This document shows, piece by piece, positions 45,387 to 55,142 of a stretch of 64,000 nucleotides of DNA. Both the position numbers and the translations under genes were made by a program. The DNA is taken from NCBI RefSeq assembly GCF_009937955.1, contig NZ_AP018439.1:620001-684000 (forward strand). Direction: 5' to 3'. Positions within the stretch are counted from its first letter, which is position 1. Each line of letters starts with the position of its first letter. The stretch comes from Undibacterium sp. KW1 (GTDB lineage Bacteria > Pseudomonadota > Gammaproteobacteria > Burkholderiales > Burkholderiaceae_D). The notes beneath the pieces are model-generated. The model was not told where the DNA came from and ran no database searches. It saw nothing but the letters and a program-made list of their open reading frames with translations.

Positions 45387-46427
45387 ATGAATGCACAACT
45401 TGGTTTGCATGCGCCAATAAAGCAAACAGCCCAGCCCATGAGCGATGAATGGCGTCGCTGGATCGCAGAAAATTTGCTGCTCGGCGCGCACCCGGCAACC
45501 CTGGAAAATGTCTTGCAAAAAAATTCTTTCAGCCTGCACACAGCACGACTGGAAATCAGTGCAGCTTTATCCAGTCCCTATTTTCAAGGCGTGCAAAGGC
45601 TCAAGAACCGACTCGACAAGCGTGACTGGGTATTGGCCATCTCGGCCAAACTCGATCAGATAGAACCGATGACGCTGGAGCGCAAACAGCAGTTATCCGG
45701 TGAACAGTTTTTGCATGACTATTACCAGCAAAACCGCCCCGTCATCATTACCGGCATGCTGGACGATTGTCCGGCGCGCAGCCGCTGGAACCTGGCCTGG
45801 TTCAGCGAACATTTTGCCGAGCGTCAGGTGGAAGTGCAATTTGGCCGCAATAGCGACGCCAATTATGAAATGAACAGCATCGCCCACAAACGCCAGATGT
45901 GCTTTGGTGAGTATGTCGATCTGGTAGAAAAAAATGGTCATAGCAATGACATGTACATGACCGCGAATAATGATTCCAGCAACCGTAAAGCACTTAATGA
46001 ACTGTGGGAAGACGTGCCTTCATTGCCAGAGTATCTGAAGACCGATCAGGGCAAGCAGGGTTTTTTCTGGTTTGGCCCGGCGGGCACGATTACGCCTTTC
46101 CACCATGACCTGACCAATAATTTCATGATGCAGATCATGGGACGCAAGCGCGTGAAACTCATCGCGCCATGCCACCTCGCCAAACTGCAAAATGAACGCC
46201 ATTGCTTTACGCCAGTCGATGGCCGCAACATCGACCTGACACGCTTCCCTCAGATGCGGGATGTGCCTGTGCTGGAATGTGTATTGGAGCCGGGCGAGAT
46301 ATTATTCCTGCCTGTGGGATGGTGGCATTTTGTAGAATCACTGGATATTTCTGTCACCATCGCTGCGACAAATTTTCGCTGGGATAATGACTTCTTCAGT
46401 AATTACCCGGCCAATCACGACTTTTGA
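45387..46427 (+). CDS. Cupin-like (JmjC-type) oxygenase domain protein
   Basis: A 346-residue protein; start ATG 45387 with GAGGAAA at 7 nt (earlier codons fall in the terminator). The C-terminal two thirds form a cupin/JmjC barrel of the Fe(II)/2-oxoglutarate type: HxD at H239-D241 (FHHDLTNNF), distal histidine H314 in GWWHFVE. The N-terminal 100 residues are a separate helical part. Such proteins are hydroxylases of protein side chains or small molecules. It sits between the two convergent chitinase genes; any link to chitin is unproven. Confidence 0.85.
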   Translation: MNAQLGLHAPIKQTAQPMSDEWRRWIAENLLLGAHPATLENVLQKNSFSLHTARLEISAALSSPYFQGVQRLKNRLDKRDWVLAISAKLDQIEPMTLERKQQLSGEQFLHDYYQQNRPVIITGMLDDCPARSRWNLAWFSEHFAERQVEVQFGRNSDANYEMNSIAHKRQMCFGEYVDLVEKNGHSNDMYMTANNDSSNRKALNELWEDVPSLPEYLKTDQGKQGFFWFGPAGTITPFHHDLTNNFMMQIMGRKRVKLIAPCHLAKLQNERHCFTPVDGRNIDLTRFPQMRDVPVLECVLEPGEILFLPVGWWHFVESLDISVTIAATNFRWDNDFFSNYPANHDF

Positions 46428-46454
46428 TCAACAGTCTTTCATCATAAGAAAACT

Positions 46455-46487
46455 GCGCTTGCGGCGTATGCCGGAGCGCTTTTTTTT
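46455..46487. terminator. Terminator between convergent genes
   Basis: An imperfect stem, GCGC ... CGGC-GTAT-GCCG ... GCGC, followed by eight T on the plus strand and preceded by four A, so it may serve both the cupin gene and, less well, chitinase 2. Confidence 0.6.
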
Positions 46488-46500
46488 GTATCGGTTATCC

Positions 46501-46532
46501 ATGCCTTGCCTGTCATCTGACAGGCAAGGCAT
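46501..46532. other. Perfect 15-bp hairpin near the 3' end of chitinase 2
   Basis: 46501-46515 and 46518-46532 are exact complements with a 2-nt spacer (4-nt loop in practice). No T-run on either side. A transcript-end stabiliser or processed terminator is possible. Confidence 0.55.
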
Positions 46533-46539
46533 TTCTACA

Positions 46540-48231
46540 TCAAGGCAAGGTTTTCAAGACAGCCTTGGTCGGCGCCGAGAAGTTGTAGCCGTCATGTTTA
46601 TCCCAGTTGATAGACCAGGTCATGACCCCTCTGAAGCCAGGGTAAGCCTGTTTGGGGACGATGGTGCCGCAGTTCAGCAACTTGGTTAAACAGTTCAGCG
46701 CATTGCTGACATCTGCTGACGTGGTAAAGCCGGAATTGGCTGAACTACGGCCAGACGGCACACCAAAAGCAACCTGGTCAGGACGCAAGCCGGCAAAGCT
46801 ATTACCGCCATAGGTAAAGCCCTCGATCAGCATTTTTGCCGTGCCCACCAGTTGGTCTGCCGAGCCTGCCCTGAGTGGTGCAGACTGGTAAGGTGTGTAG
46901 ATATCGCCATTGTTGTAATACTGTGGGTGCAGGATAGTCAGTTCATCGCGCAGCGCATTGATGATGGGGATATACGCACCCCAGATTGAGCCGTAAGAAG
47001 TGAAGCCACCTTCCACATATACCCATTCCGGTGCCATCGACAGGTAGAAGTTTGCCCCGACTTTGGCTTTCAGTTTTTTGACAGCGACCGGCAGATAAGT
47101 CTGGATAGCGGCACCCTGCGCCACGCCGTTTTCAAGATCAAGATCAATACCATCAAAACCATATTTACTGATGATGCCGTACAGGCTGTTGGCAAAGTTG
47201 GTTGCCTCTGCATCAGAGCCTACCGAGACTGAGCCATTCTGGCCGCCCAGTGATAGCACGACTTTTTTGCCTTGCGCCTGCTTGGTCTTGATGTCTGCAA
47301 TAAATTGCGCTTCGCTACCCGCACCTGGGTCCAGCGTAAAGCTCACATTGCCACCGCCTGCATTGTCACCGAACGAAACGACGATCACATCCCAGTCATT
47401 GCTGACTTGCGCGATAGGATAGGTATTTCCGCTCGGGTTCGTAAAGTTGTGCCAGTAACCGACCAGTGCATGCTTGGCCAGGCCAGGGACGGGCGTGGGA
47501 GTCGGAGTTGGTGTGGGCGTGGGCGTCGGCGTTGGTGTCGGGGTAGGCGTTGGTGTTGGGGTAGGCGTCGGCGTTGGTGTCGGCGTGGGTGTTGGGGTAG
47601 GTGTCGGCGTAGGGCAGGCACTTGATGTGACTGAGGTCCACGCACTTGTCCAGGCCCAGCCTACACCAGGCTCATAAGCCGATGCACCGGTTGAACACCA
47701 GCCCGCTACATCGCAACGATAAAAGCCACCCGCATTGCTGACCACTTTTCCAGCGGCGTATTGGGTGCCAGCGACGTATGGAGAGCAGCTTGGTGTTGGT
47801 GTCGGAGTTGGAGTTGGTGTGGGGGTAGGCGTAGGTGTCGGGGTTGGTGTCGGCGTTGGGGTTGGTGTAGGAGTCGGCGTTGGTGTTGGAGTAGGGGTAG
47901 GCGTGGCATCACAAGCCCCTTTGCCTGTCCAGGGTTTACCGCTTCCAGACGCGCCGCTATTGGTCGCGGGGTTTTCATTTTGCGTCCACCAGTTTGCCAC
48001 ATAATTATTGCCACCTGTACTGACCAGGGCACCGCCGTTGTAGGCCGTTGCTGCATCCCAGGCCGCATAGCATGCTGTAGAAGCCACTGCTGGCGGAGCC
48101 TGTGGCGGCGTGTTTGCCTGCCCATTGCCTGCTGCACTGCCACTGCCACCACCGCATGCAACCAGCAAGCTACCGCTCGTCGCACACACCAGCATGTTTT
48201 GAATCAGGTTTCTTAAAGTTGTATTTTCCAC
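46540..48231 (-). CDS. GH18 chitinase (ChiD-like) lipoprotein with two binding modules
   Basis: A 563-residue protein with a lipobox-type signal (LLVAC), a CBM5/12-like module ([10 protein letters not shown]), a Thr-Pro linker, a second module almost identical to that of chitinase 1 ([20 protein letters not shown]), another linker and a GH18 domain. Catalytic motif is [11 protein letters not shown] with E367. The catalytic domain differs from that of chitinase 1 and resembles the ChiD type, so the two enzymes are likely to be complementary on chitin. Confidence 0.93.
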   Translation of the reverse strand: MENTTLRNLIQNMLVCATSGSLLVACGGGSGSAAGNGQANTPPQAPPAVASTACYAAWDAATAYNGGALVSTGGNNYVANWWTQNENPATNSGASGSGKPWTGKGACDATPTPTPTPTPTPTPTPTPTPTPTPTPTPTPTPTPTPTPSCSPYVAGTQYAAGKVVSNAGGFYRCDVAGWCSTGASAYEPGVGWAWTSAWTSVTSSACPTPTPTPTPTPTPTPTPTPTPTPTPTPTPTPTPTPTPTPTPVPGLAKHALVGYWHNFTNPSGNTYPIAQVSNDWDVIVVSFGDNAGGGNVSFTLDPGAGSEAQFIADIKTKQAQGKKVVLSLGGQNGSVSVGSDAEATNFANSLYGIISKYGFDGIDLDLENGVAQGAAIQTYLPVAVKKLKAKVGANFYLSMAPEWVYVEGGFTSYGSIWGAYIPIINALRDELTILHPQYYNNGDIYTPYQSAPLRAGSADQLVGTAKMLIEGFTYGGNSFAGLRPDQVAFGVPSGRSSANSGFTTSADVSNALNCLTKLLNCGTIVPKQAYPGFRGVMTWSINWDKHDGYNFSAPTKAVLKTLP

Positions 48232-48710
48232 TGCCGTCTCCCCCGTGATTTTGTGAATTCAGAAAATGTGTTTATTCCCCCAGATACATTCTTGATACGC
48301 TTGCCCTTGCTGCAGACAAGCGCTCAGGATTCAAGCATGTAGGCCTTGAATTTGGACGTCAACTGGTTTTGTTTTTATCTTGCCACTTAGATACCACTTA
48401 ATTGACAGGCAACAAGATGCAATGGAAATAAGAATCAGGTAAACAGTATGTGCCTGGCTTTGACTGTTCCTTGATCAGACCAGCCCTGACAGTTTGCAAC
48501 AGTGGTATTAGCGCTTTTTTATCAGCATGGATGATTGCTGATGGGACGATGTTGAATACAGGTACAGCACCAGCTTGCGCAGGCGCTGGAACGGGCCTGT
48601 GACCTGTTATCTATTGGGTGGCTGGGACTGGGTGCTGCCCTGATGTGGTGAGCCAGATGTGCTGGACAATCAGGCTGGATTGCCAGTCTCAGAGCTGCAC
48701 AGGTACAGGC
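48232..48710. other. Upstream region of chitinase gene 2
   Basis: 479 bp without a gene. Contains the block at 48382-48404 shared with chitinase 1, and the word AGTGGTATTA at 48501-48510. No clear terminator for the binding-protein gene at its right end was seen. Confidence 0.5.
48382..48404 (-). promoter_or_regulatory. Operator-like block shared with the chitinase 1 upstream region
   Basis: GCCACTTAGATACCACTTAATTG here compares with GTGGTAATACCACTTTAATTAATTG at 42991-43015: the core ATACCACTT and the AATTG end are common, and both are preceded by GTTTTTA. About 150 bp before the chitinase 2 start. Confidence 0.4.
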
Positions 48711-49508
48711 TCACTCCTGGTACTTTTCAAATAATTTCGTCAATGTACCCTGGCGCTCAAGCAAGGTGATTGCCGCCCTGATCTTCTTCGCATCTTCCAC
48801 TGCCAGGGTTTTTGACAGTATCATGTAAAGCTCATCTTTCAGCATCACCTTGGGTAGCAGTCTGATCTGGCCTTCCAACCCTGCCTGCCGTATTTCTGCA
48901 GCGATGCCGGGCGAGCGGTGGCAATAAAAGCGGCCCCTGCGCGCAAGCAATTTGTTCAGGTTGGATCTGGATGAGACTGCGCTGGAATCGACTTGCAAGC
49001 CACCGAGATTCTTCAAGCGTTCATTGATGGCATAGTTATGCATGGATAGGATAATGCCATCCTTGCCAAGCTTGCGTATGTCATCCCAGCTTGATACCTG
49101 TATGTCGTCGTCGGCGCGCACCGCCAGCAGGTAATTGACAGAAATAATAGGCGTATCGATGTAGTCGTAGAGCAGGGCGCGTTCTTTGGTATGCAGCACG
49201 CCGCAAATCGCATCAACAGGCCCGGCCATGATCCTGACCAGCGGCAGCCATTTCTGGTCGCCGACAAATTTAATGCCGGGCTCCACTGCCTCTATGGCCC
49301 GCATGATGTCAATACATATACCGCCAACAGCAGGTTTGCCGTCTTGTACTATAGCGATGAATTTGGGGGCAGACGCTTCTTGCGCGGCTGTCCTGATCAG
49401 GCTTTGCGCACTGGCAGGCCCGGCAAAAAATAACAGGGAGGCCATGAGCAGTAGAAAGCACCCTGCGCTTTTAATACTCAATGCGAAGCAAGCCAGGTAT
49501 CGCCTCAA
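48711..49508 (-). CDS. Periplasmic substrate-binding protein (SBP family 3)
   Basis: A 265-residue protein using a TTG start at 49508, chosen because GGAGG lies 7 nt upstream and a normal signal peptide (RRYLACFALS to ASAQ) follows directly; a longer in-frame version would put 21 odd residues before it. The mature part has the amino-acid-type binding-protein fold (ICIDIMRAIEAVEPGIKFVG, YDYIDTPIISVNYLLAV). No transporter genes are adjacent, so it may be an orphan binding or sensory protein. Confidence 0.8.
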   Translation of the reverse strand: MRRYLACFALSIKSAGCFLLLMASLLFFAGPASAQSLIRTAAQEASAPKFIAIVQDGKPAVGGICIDIMRAIEAVEPGIKFVGDQKWLPLVRIMAGPVDAICGVLHTKERALLYDYIDTPIISVNYLLAVRADDDIQVSSWDDIRKLGKDGIILSMHNYAINERLKNLGGLQVDSSAVSSRSNLNKLLARRGRFYCHRSPGIAAEIRQAGLEGQIRLLPKVMLKDELYMILSKTLAVEDAKKIRAAITLLERQGTLTKLFEKYQE

Positions 49509-50054
49509 TTCATTGCCTCCGTTTTTATATTTATTAGCGTCGCATCTCGGTTCGATTTTAGCCAGAGACAAGCTTGCGAGCGCTTTTCATTATTGTACGC
49601 CAGCGTATGCGCGATGTCGCTGTGATTCAAGAGAACAGGATTTCATCTGCCACACCAATAGCACCTGAACTGCTCTGCTGTGTAACACAGGACCAAAACA
49701 GGGCAGGCCAGCGTTCAGTGCCTCTGGATTGCGCATATCCCCTGGGAAACGCCATTCCCACCACATTGTCCCCGTTTGCTTTGCGAACCAGGCCGCTTAC
49801 TTCTCTGTGCCATATGGATTTTCTGCAGAAAAATGTTGCATGTAAAGATACATCATTATTTTTTCTTGATCATGCAAAATGGTAAAGCTGAATTAAATCA
49901 ATTCATTACTTTAAAAATTCAGACAGGACTTGGTTGTTCATGACTTCTGCGCATCATTGATTGATGTTGACTGGTATTGATCACTCGCGCTCAGCTTGGC
50001 AAAGTTAGTGCCGGGAACAACATCAAACATTTTCTGTTCCCCCGCTTTTGCTGA
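49509..50054. other. Intergenic region left of the STAND locus
   Basis: 546 bp with no convincing gene. The right end (49961-50077) is one copy of a direct repeat that recurs at 57826. Confidence 0.5.
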
Positions 50055-50077
50055 TCAAGATAATTCATCATTCATTT
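49961..50077. repeat. Direct repeat A (left copy) flanking the STAND locus
   Basis: About 117 bp, roughly 80% identical to 57826-57941, same orientation. It covers the 3' end and downstream region of the STAND gene. Shared words include ACTCGCGCTCA, TGCCGGGAACAA and CATTT..CTGTTCCCC. Confidence 0.8.
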
Positions 50078-53000
50078 CTTCAGGGCTGAGCTGCCAGACT
50101 ACAGGCCAGTTGTTTTCATCCATGGCACTCCATTTCAAATAGCGCCATGCGTTTCCGCTTACATGCAATAAGACGTTGGTAGTGGGAATCCAGGCAGCGG
50201 CACCACCGTCGATGATCGTACTGACGCGTAGTGTTTGCCCAGTGACTGCATCCCACAGGCGCACGGTGTTGTCGTCTGACGCCGAGAGCACGCTATGCCC
50301 ATCAGGTGAAAACATGTAAGACCTCACCCAGTCCGCATGTCCAGCAAATTCCTTTAGCAGTGTGCCGGTGGCGGTCTCCCACAGGCGTAGGGTATTGTCG
50401 TTTGAAACCGAAAGCACGCTATGCCCATCAGGTGAAAACGCGCAGGACGTTACCGTATCCGCACGTCCAACGAATTCCCTAAGCATTGTGCCGGTGGCGG
50501 TCTCCCACAGACGCAGGGTGTTGTCGTTTGAAACCGAGAGCACGCTATGCCCATCAGGCGAAAACGCGCAAGATATCACCCAATCCGTATGTCCAGCAAA
50601 CTCCTTTAGCAGCCTGCCGGTGGTGGTTTCCCACAGGCGCATCGAGTTGTCGTCTGAAGCCGAGAGCACGCTATGTCCATCAGGCGAAAACACACAGGAC
50701 CTCACCGTATCCGAATGTCCCACAAACATCCGTAGCAGCGCGCCGGTGGCGGTCTCCCACAGGCGCAGGGTATTGTCGTCTGAAGCCGAGAGCACGCTAT
50801 GTCCATCAGGCGAAAACACACAGGACCTCACCGTATCCGCATGTCCCACAAACTCCCGCAGCAGTGTGCCGGTGGCGGTCTCCCACAGGCGCAGGGTCTT
50901 GTCGGTTGACGCCGAAAGCAGGCGATGCCCATCTGGAGAAAACACACAGGATCTCACCCAATCCCCATGTCCCACAAATTCCCGTAGCAGTCTGCCGGTG
51001 GCTGTCTCCCACAGGCGCAGGGTATTGTCGTCTGACGCCGAAAGCACGCTATGCCCATCAGGCGAAAACGCGTGGAACATCACCCAATCCGTATGTCCAA
51101 CAAACTCCGTTAGCAGCGTGCCGGTAGCTGTCTCCCACAGGCGCACGGTTTTGTCGTCTGACGCCGAGAGCACGCTATGCCCATCAGGCGAAAACACACA
51201 GGACCTCACCCAATCCGTATGTCCAACAAACCCCCGTAGCAGCGTGCCGGTGGCGGTCTCCCACAGGAGGAGGGTCTTATCGTCTGACGCCGAGAGCACG
51301 CTATGCCCATCAGGCGAAAACACACAGGACCTCACCCAATCCGTATGTCCAACAAACTCCCGTAGCAACGTGCCGGTGGCTGTCTCCCACAGGCGCACAG
51401 TCTTGTCGTTTGACGCCGAGAGCAGGCTACGTCCATCAGGGGAAAACGCGCAGGATGTTACCGTATCCGCACGTCCAGCGAATTCCCTAAGCAGCGTGCC
51501 GGTGGCTGTCTCCCACAGGCGCAGGGTCTTGTCGTCTGACGCCGAGAGCAGGCTATGCCCATCAGGTGAAAACGCGCAGGACGTTACCGCATTCGCATGT
51601 CCAACAAACTCCCTAAGCAGCTTACCAGTGGTGGTCTCCCACAGACGCAGGGTATTGTCGTCTGAAGCCGAGAGCAGGCTACGACCGTCAGGCGAAAACG
51701 CGCATGACGTCACCGTACCCGCATGCCCCACAAACTCCCGTAGCAGCATGCCAGTGGCGGTCTCCCACAGGCGCATGGTGTTGTCATGTGAAGCCGAGAG
51801 CAGGCAATGTCCGTCAGGCGAAAACGCGCAGGACGTTACCGTACCCGCATGTCCAGCAAACTCCTGTAGCAGCGTGCCGGTGGCGGTTTCCCACAGGCGC
51901 AGGGTGTTGTCGTCTGAAGCCGAGAGCACGCTATGCCCATCAGGCGAAAACGCGCAAGACGTTACCCCAGACGTATGTCCATGTAACCAGGCTAATTTTC
52001 TTTGGGCTTTCATATGATGCCCGGGCGGTACCCAAGCCGCCCTGATTCCTGACGCCACCTGTGGCCGCATCTGACTACCATCTACCGCTGCTTCAACCCA
52101 GCTGCTATCCGCCAATTCACAATGCAGCAACTCTGCCTGCTCGCAACTACTGTGATCAAACACGGCAGCGCGCAAATCGACGTTCCAGAACTTGGCGCGT
52201 CGCAAATTGCCGTGGCTGAAGTTGCAGCCTGCCAGATTCAGACGACGATGTGTCTGGCTGCCAGGCAGGGGCTCTTCACTACGACTACCAAAGCGCCAGT
52301 CGCTCAGGTCTGCGCCCTGCAGGTCCATGCCATCCAGGCGCGGTACGGGCCAGCCTGAAGTGTGGGCTCGCAAGCCGTAGGCCAATTGCAGTTCACTAGC
52401 CAGCGCCAGGTAAGGGCTACGCCATGCTGCCAGTGTTTGCAAGGGGCCTGGCCCGCCAACATCCGGGTCCCATTCAGCCAATAGCTGCCCCAGAAAGTCC
52501 AGTGTTTCGTCACTGACCATGGGCAGGCGCCAGTCCTCGCGCGCATTAACGCTGTGACTGCGCAGCGCCTGTAACAAATACTCTGCCAGGAAGAATTCTT
52601 GCAAGGATGTATGGGCGAATTCAAAGCGACTCTCTTTGCCCTCCACATCGACACGCTTCAGGAAGGTGGAATTGCGTAAATCTTCCTGCAATAGATCACG
52701 TGGCTTGGTTTGAAAGTCTTCATGCGGGCCTTGTTGCGCCAGCCACTGACCCAGCCAGCTTTCCAGTTGTCTGGCTGTGATGCCTTTGAGTTTGTTGCGC
52801 CAAAAATGTGCTGCCAATGCACTCGCCAACGACAGCTTGTCTTCTGGTTGAAAACTCTGTTTCTCTTTGTCGCGGATCAGCCATTGTTTGGCTACTTCAC
52901 GGTATAAGGTGGCACCCGTGACACGCTTGCCCTGAGCGCGCCACTGTTCCAGCATGGGCACAAAGTCGGCCACCAGTTTTAATGTGAAGGGCCGGCCGGC

Positions 53001-55142
53001 CAGCTCACGCAGGTTGTGCACCGCCTCAATCTGCGCCATCAACTGCTCAATATTGTTACTGGGAAATACCGCCGTCATATAGCTGCGTATCTGCTGCTCT
53101 GTCAGCGGTTGTAATAGCAGGGCACGGTATTGGCTTTGATTTTGGCTCCCCCGGTGTTCTCCGGTCAAGTGATTGTCTTGCTCAGACAGTGAGCGAAAAA
53201 ACTGGGTGCGACAGCTCAGCAGCACACGTGGCGGTTTGCTCTGTTTTTTGGTTTTTTGCCGCTCACGTGCCTCGGGCAGCACACGCAACAAATTGGCTGT
53301 AAAACTCAGGCCTTGCTTGTCACCTATGCGCGACAGCACTTCATCAAGTCCATCAAAAATCACCAGTGCACCACTATCTATGCTGTCCACGACATCTTCA
53401 TAAGTGGGCAGTACTCCATCGGTTTGCAAATAACCGTTACGCAAGCAGTCGCTGATGGTTTCTTGCAGTGTTGGTACTTTGCCTGGGTGTTGCGCACTCG
53501 CAGCCAGCAAAGTGTCCACTTTGCGCAAGTCAAAATACAGTGCGGCTGGACTATCGATGTTCAGTCTGCGCTGCTGCTGCAGGTGGGCCGTCACACGCTG
53601 TAGTGTGGTGGTTTTACCCATGCCGTATTCACCAAGCAGGGCATAAATGGGGCGTTCTTCTGGCTCATTTAACCAGGTCAGGATGTCATCAAATGCCACG
53701 ACCTTTCTGGGGTCATTTTCTTGGCCTTCGTGGTGACCTGCAGCTCCCAAAGCATGCAATTCTGCACGATAACCATACTGGCCACTTACCAATGGCTTGC
53801 CGTCATCAATGACGTCGAGATGGGCGCGTTCAAGACACTGACGACGCAAAGCCAGTGCGGCAAGCTTGTCGGTGGCGACGTTTGTTGCTGAATGTGGGCG
53901 TTCTGCATCTTCGGCAATGTCACCATACAGTTGCCCGTCACCGAGCATGGCCTTGATCACCATCGCTGCATTGGCTGCTGCAAGTTTTTGCTTGTTCTCT
54001 TTACCTTCAACTTTATTGCCATCGGCAAAGTCGCATATGGCTTTAACAACTATCCAGTCCACCGTTGTATCGTCGAGCGCTTTGGCTACGCCAGCGGCTT
54101 CCATTTCGCCACCGACGATGCCCGCTGGCCCTGCTATGGCTTTCAGTTTTTCGCGATAGTCGTAGTTGTCCACCAGTTTTTCGCCGGTCAGCATGCCGCC
54201 AAATTCCAGTGTGGGCCAATCAGGTTTGCTGTGATCATGTTTATTGCGAATATCAAGAGTTTCAAGCGTGCGCACCAGGCGACGTGAGGCGGGAGGGCGG
54301 TCACCGGCCAACGTGAAGCTGCCATTTTTGTTGATGCGTGTTGCCTCATAGTCCACGATGAATTTGGAAACCAGCACGTCCCCCACTTTTTGCTTTTGCT
54401 CGTCAACACCAAAGGCAATGCCGACGCTGATAATGGCTGCGGGCTTGTAGGCCTGATGCAAATCACTGGCAGTGCGTTGCGACTCTCTATTACCCTGGCG
54501 GCTATGGTAGTGAAGCACGCGCACATTGCCATGTTGCCCCAACTCATCGACGCTGACCGCTTGACCGGAGTGGTGTTTGTTGGCGACGGGCGGCGTGCTG
54601 TCGCCCGCCCAGAAGGTCTTGCGCACGGCGGCAAACTCGTTCTCGTTGTAGGTGATCAGCGCTACCACAGGGGCTTCGCCAACAGGCATGCCGGTCTGGC
54701 CTATGATGAGGCGGTTTTCTGGTATGGCGCTCAGCCCCTCCAGTTCTGCAATGGCAGTTGGTGGCGGGCCAGTGAACCACAGTCTGCGGTTGGCCGTGCC
54801 CTGGTCTTTGGCACCCACATAGGTAAAATCCAGTGACATGCCTTGCGCCTGTGCAGCGTCGGTAACGGTGCGCAACAGCTTGGACAGCTGTGCACTGGCA
54901 CCCTTGGTTTCGGCCATGGGGAACAGCGTCGTATGCAGGGTTTTGACCACGACTGAGCCTTCATCATCCAGGCTTTGCAAGAGTTTGTCGATCAGTTCCC
55001 GTGCAGCCGGACTGAGCTTGTCTTGCAGGCGGCGCACCACATTATTGGCCTGCGCACGGCTTAATTTGCGTAGATTGGCTGACGAGCTTGCCTGATCTGC
55101 CAAGCCTTCGTGAGCGGTGGAGGATGATTTCCGGGTTGCCAT
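50055..55142 (-). CDS. STAND NTPase: phosphorylase-like domain, NACHT, pentapeptide-like region, 14 WD40 repeats
   Basis: A 1695-residue protein, start ATG 55142 with AAAGG upstream. Residues about 1-110 are an unknown helical domain. About 150-405 is a purine-nucleoside-phosphorylase/MTA-nucleosidase fold, with GGEMEAAG near 343-350 and VKAICDFADG near 370. The NACHT ATPase follows: Walker A GEYGMGKTTT (about 503-512), Walker B LVIFDGLDEVL (about 592-602). About 935-1035 is pentapeptide-like, and about 1047-1640 holds 14 WD40 repeats of 42 residues. In the NLR model, the WD40 part senses a trigger, the NACHT assembles and the phosphorylase domain acts, for example by consuming a nucleotide. 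Antiphage function is inferred. Confidence 0.9.
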   Translation of the reverse strand: MATRKSSSTAHEGLADQASSSANLRKLSRAQANNVVRRLQDKLSPAARELIDKLLQSLDDEGSVVVKTLHTTLFPMAETKGASAQLSKLLRTVTDAAQAQGMSLDFTYVGAKDQGTANRRLWFTGPPPTAIAELEGLSAIPENRLIIGQTGMPVGEAPVVALITYNENEFAAVRKTFWAGDSTPPVANKHHSGQAVSVDELGQHGNVRVLHYHSRQGNRESQRTASDLHQAYKPAAIISVGIAFGVDEQKQKVGDVLVSKFIVDYEATRINKNGSFTLAGDRPPASRRLVRTLETLDIRNKHDHSKPDWPTLEFGGMLTGEKLVDNYDYREKLKAIAGPAGIVGGEMEAAGVAKALDDTTVDWIVVKAICDFADGNKVEGKENKQKLAAANAAMVIKAMLGDGQLYGDIAEDAERPHSATNVATDKLAALALRRQCLERAHLDVIDDGKPLVSGQYGYRAELHALGAAGHHEGQENDPRKVVAFDDILTWLNEPEERPIYALLGEYGMGKTTTLQRVTAHLQQQRRLNIDSPAALYFDLRKVDTLLAASAQHPGKVPTLQETISDCLRNGYLQTDGVLPTYEDVVDSIDSGALVIFDGLDEVLSRIGDKQGLSFTANLLRVLPEARERQKTKKQSKPPRVLLSCRTQFFRSLSEQDNHLTGEHRGSQNQSQYRALLLQPLTEQQIRSYMTAVFPSNNIEQLMAQIEAVHNLRELAGRPFTLKLVADFVPMLEQWRAQGKRVTGATLYREVAKQWLIRDKEKQSFQPEDKLSLASALAAHFWRNKLKGITARQLESWLGQWLAQQGPHEDFQTKPRDLLQEDLRNSTFLKRVDVEGKESRFEFAHTSLQEFFLAEYLLQALRSHSVNAREDWRLPMVSDETLDFLGQLLAEWDPDVGGPGPLQTLAAWRSPYLALASELQLAYGLRAHTSGWPVPRLDGMDLQGADLSDWRFGSRSEEPLPGSQTHRRLNLAGCNFSHGNLRRAKFWNVDLRAAVFDHSSCEQAELLHCELADSSWVEAAVDGSQMRPQVASGIRAAWVPPGHHMKAQRKLAWLHGHTSGVTSCAFSPDGHSVLSASDDNTLRLWETATGTLLQEFAGHAGTVTSCAFSPDGHCLLSASHDNTMRLWETATGMLLREFVGHAGTVTSCAFSPDGRSLLSASDDNTLRLWETTTGKLLREFVGHANAVTSCAFSPDGHSLLSASDDKTLRLWETATGTLLREFAGRADTVTSCAFSPDGRSLLSASNDKTVRLWETATGTLLREFVGHTDWVRSCVFSPDGHSVLSASDDKTLLLWETATGTLLRGFVGHTDWVRSCVFSPDGHSVLSASDDKTVRLWETATGTLLTEFVGHTDWVMFHAFSPDGHSVLSASDDNTLRLWETATGRLLREFVGHGDWVRSCVFSPDGHRLLSASTDKTLRLWETATGTLLREFVGHADTVRSCVFSPDGHSVLSASDDNTLRLWETATGALLRMFVGHSDTVRSCVFSPDGHSVLSASDDNSMRLWETTTGRLLKEFAGHTDWVISCAFSPDGHSVLSVSNDNTLRLWETATGTMLREFVGRADTVTSCAFSPDGHSVLSVSNDNTLRLWETATGTLLKEFAGHADWVRSYMFSPDGHSVLSASDDNTVRLWDAVTGQTLRVSTIIDGGAAAWIPTTNVLLHVSGNAWRYLKWSAMDENNWPVVWQLSPEEMNDELS
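50230..52010 (-). repeat. 126-bp tandem repeats encoding the WD40 array
   Basis: Fourteen units, each encoding FSPDGHSVLSASDDNTLRLW and its following ETATGTLL segment. Units differ at only a few positions, mostly in the blade loops (H/R, D/N, TV/WV). Fourteen corresponds to two seven-bladed propellers. Confidence 0.9.

Noticed and set aside
50362..52017. 551-codon plus-strand frame opposite the WD40 array
   Set aside because: Open only because the 126-bp repeat (a multiple of 3) lacks stops in that frame; the minus-strand WD40 protein explains the region.
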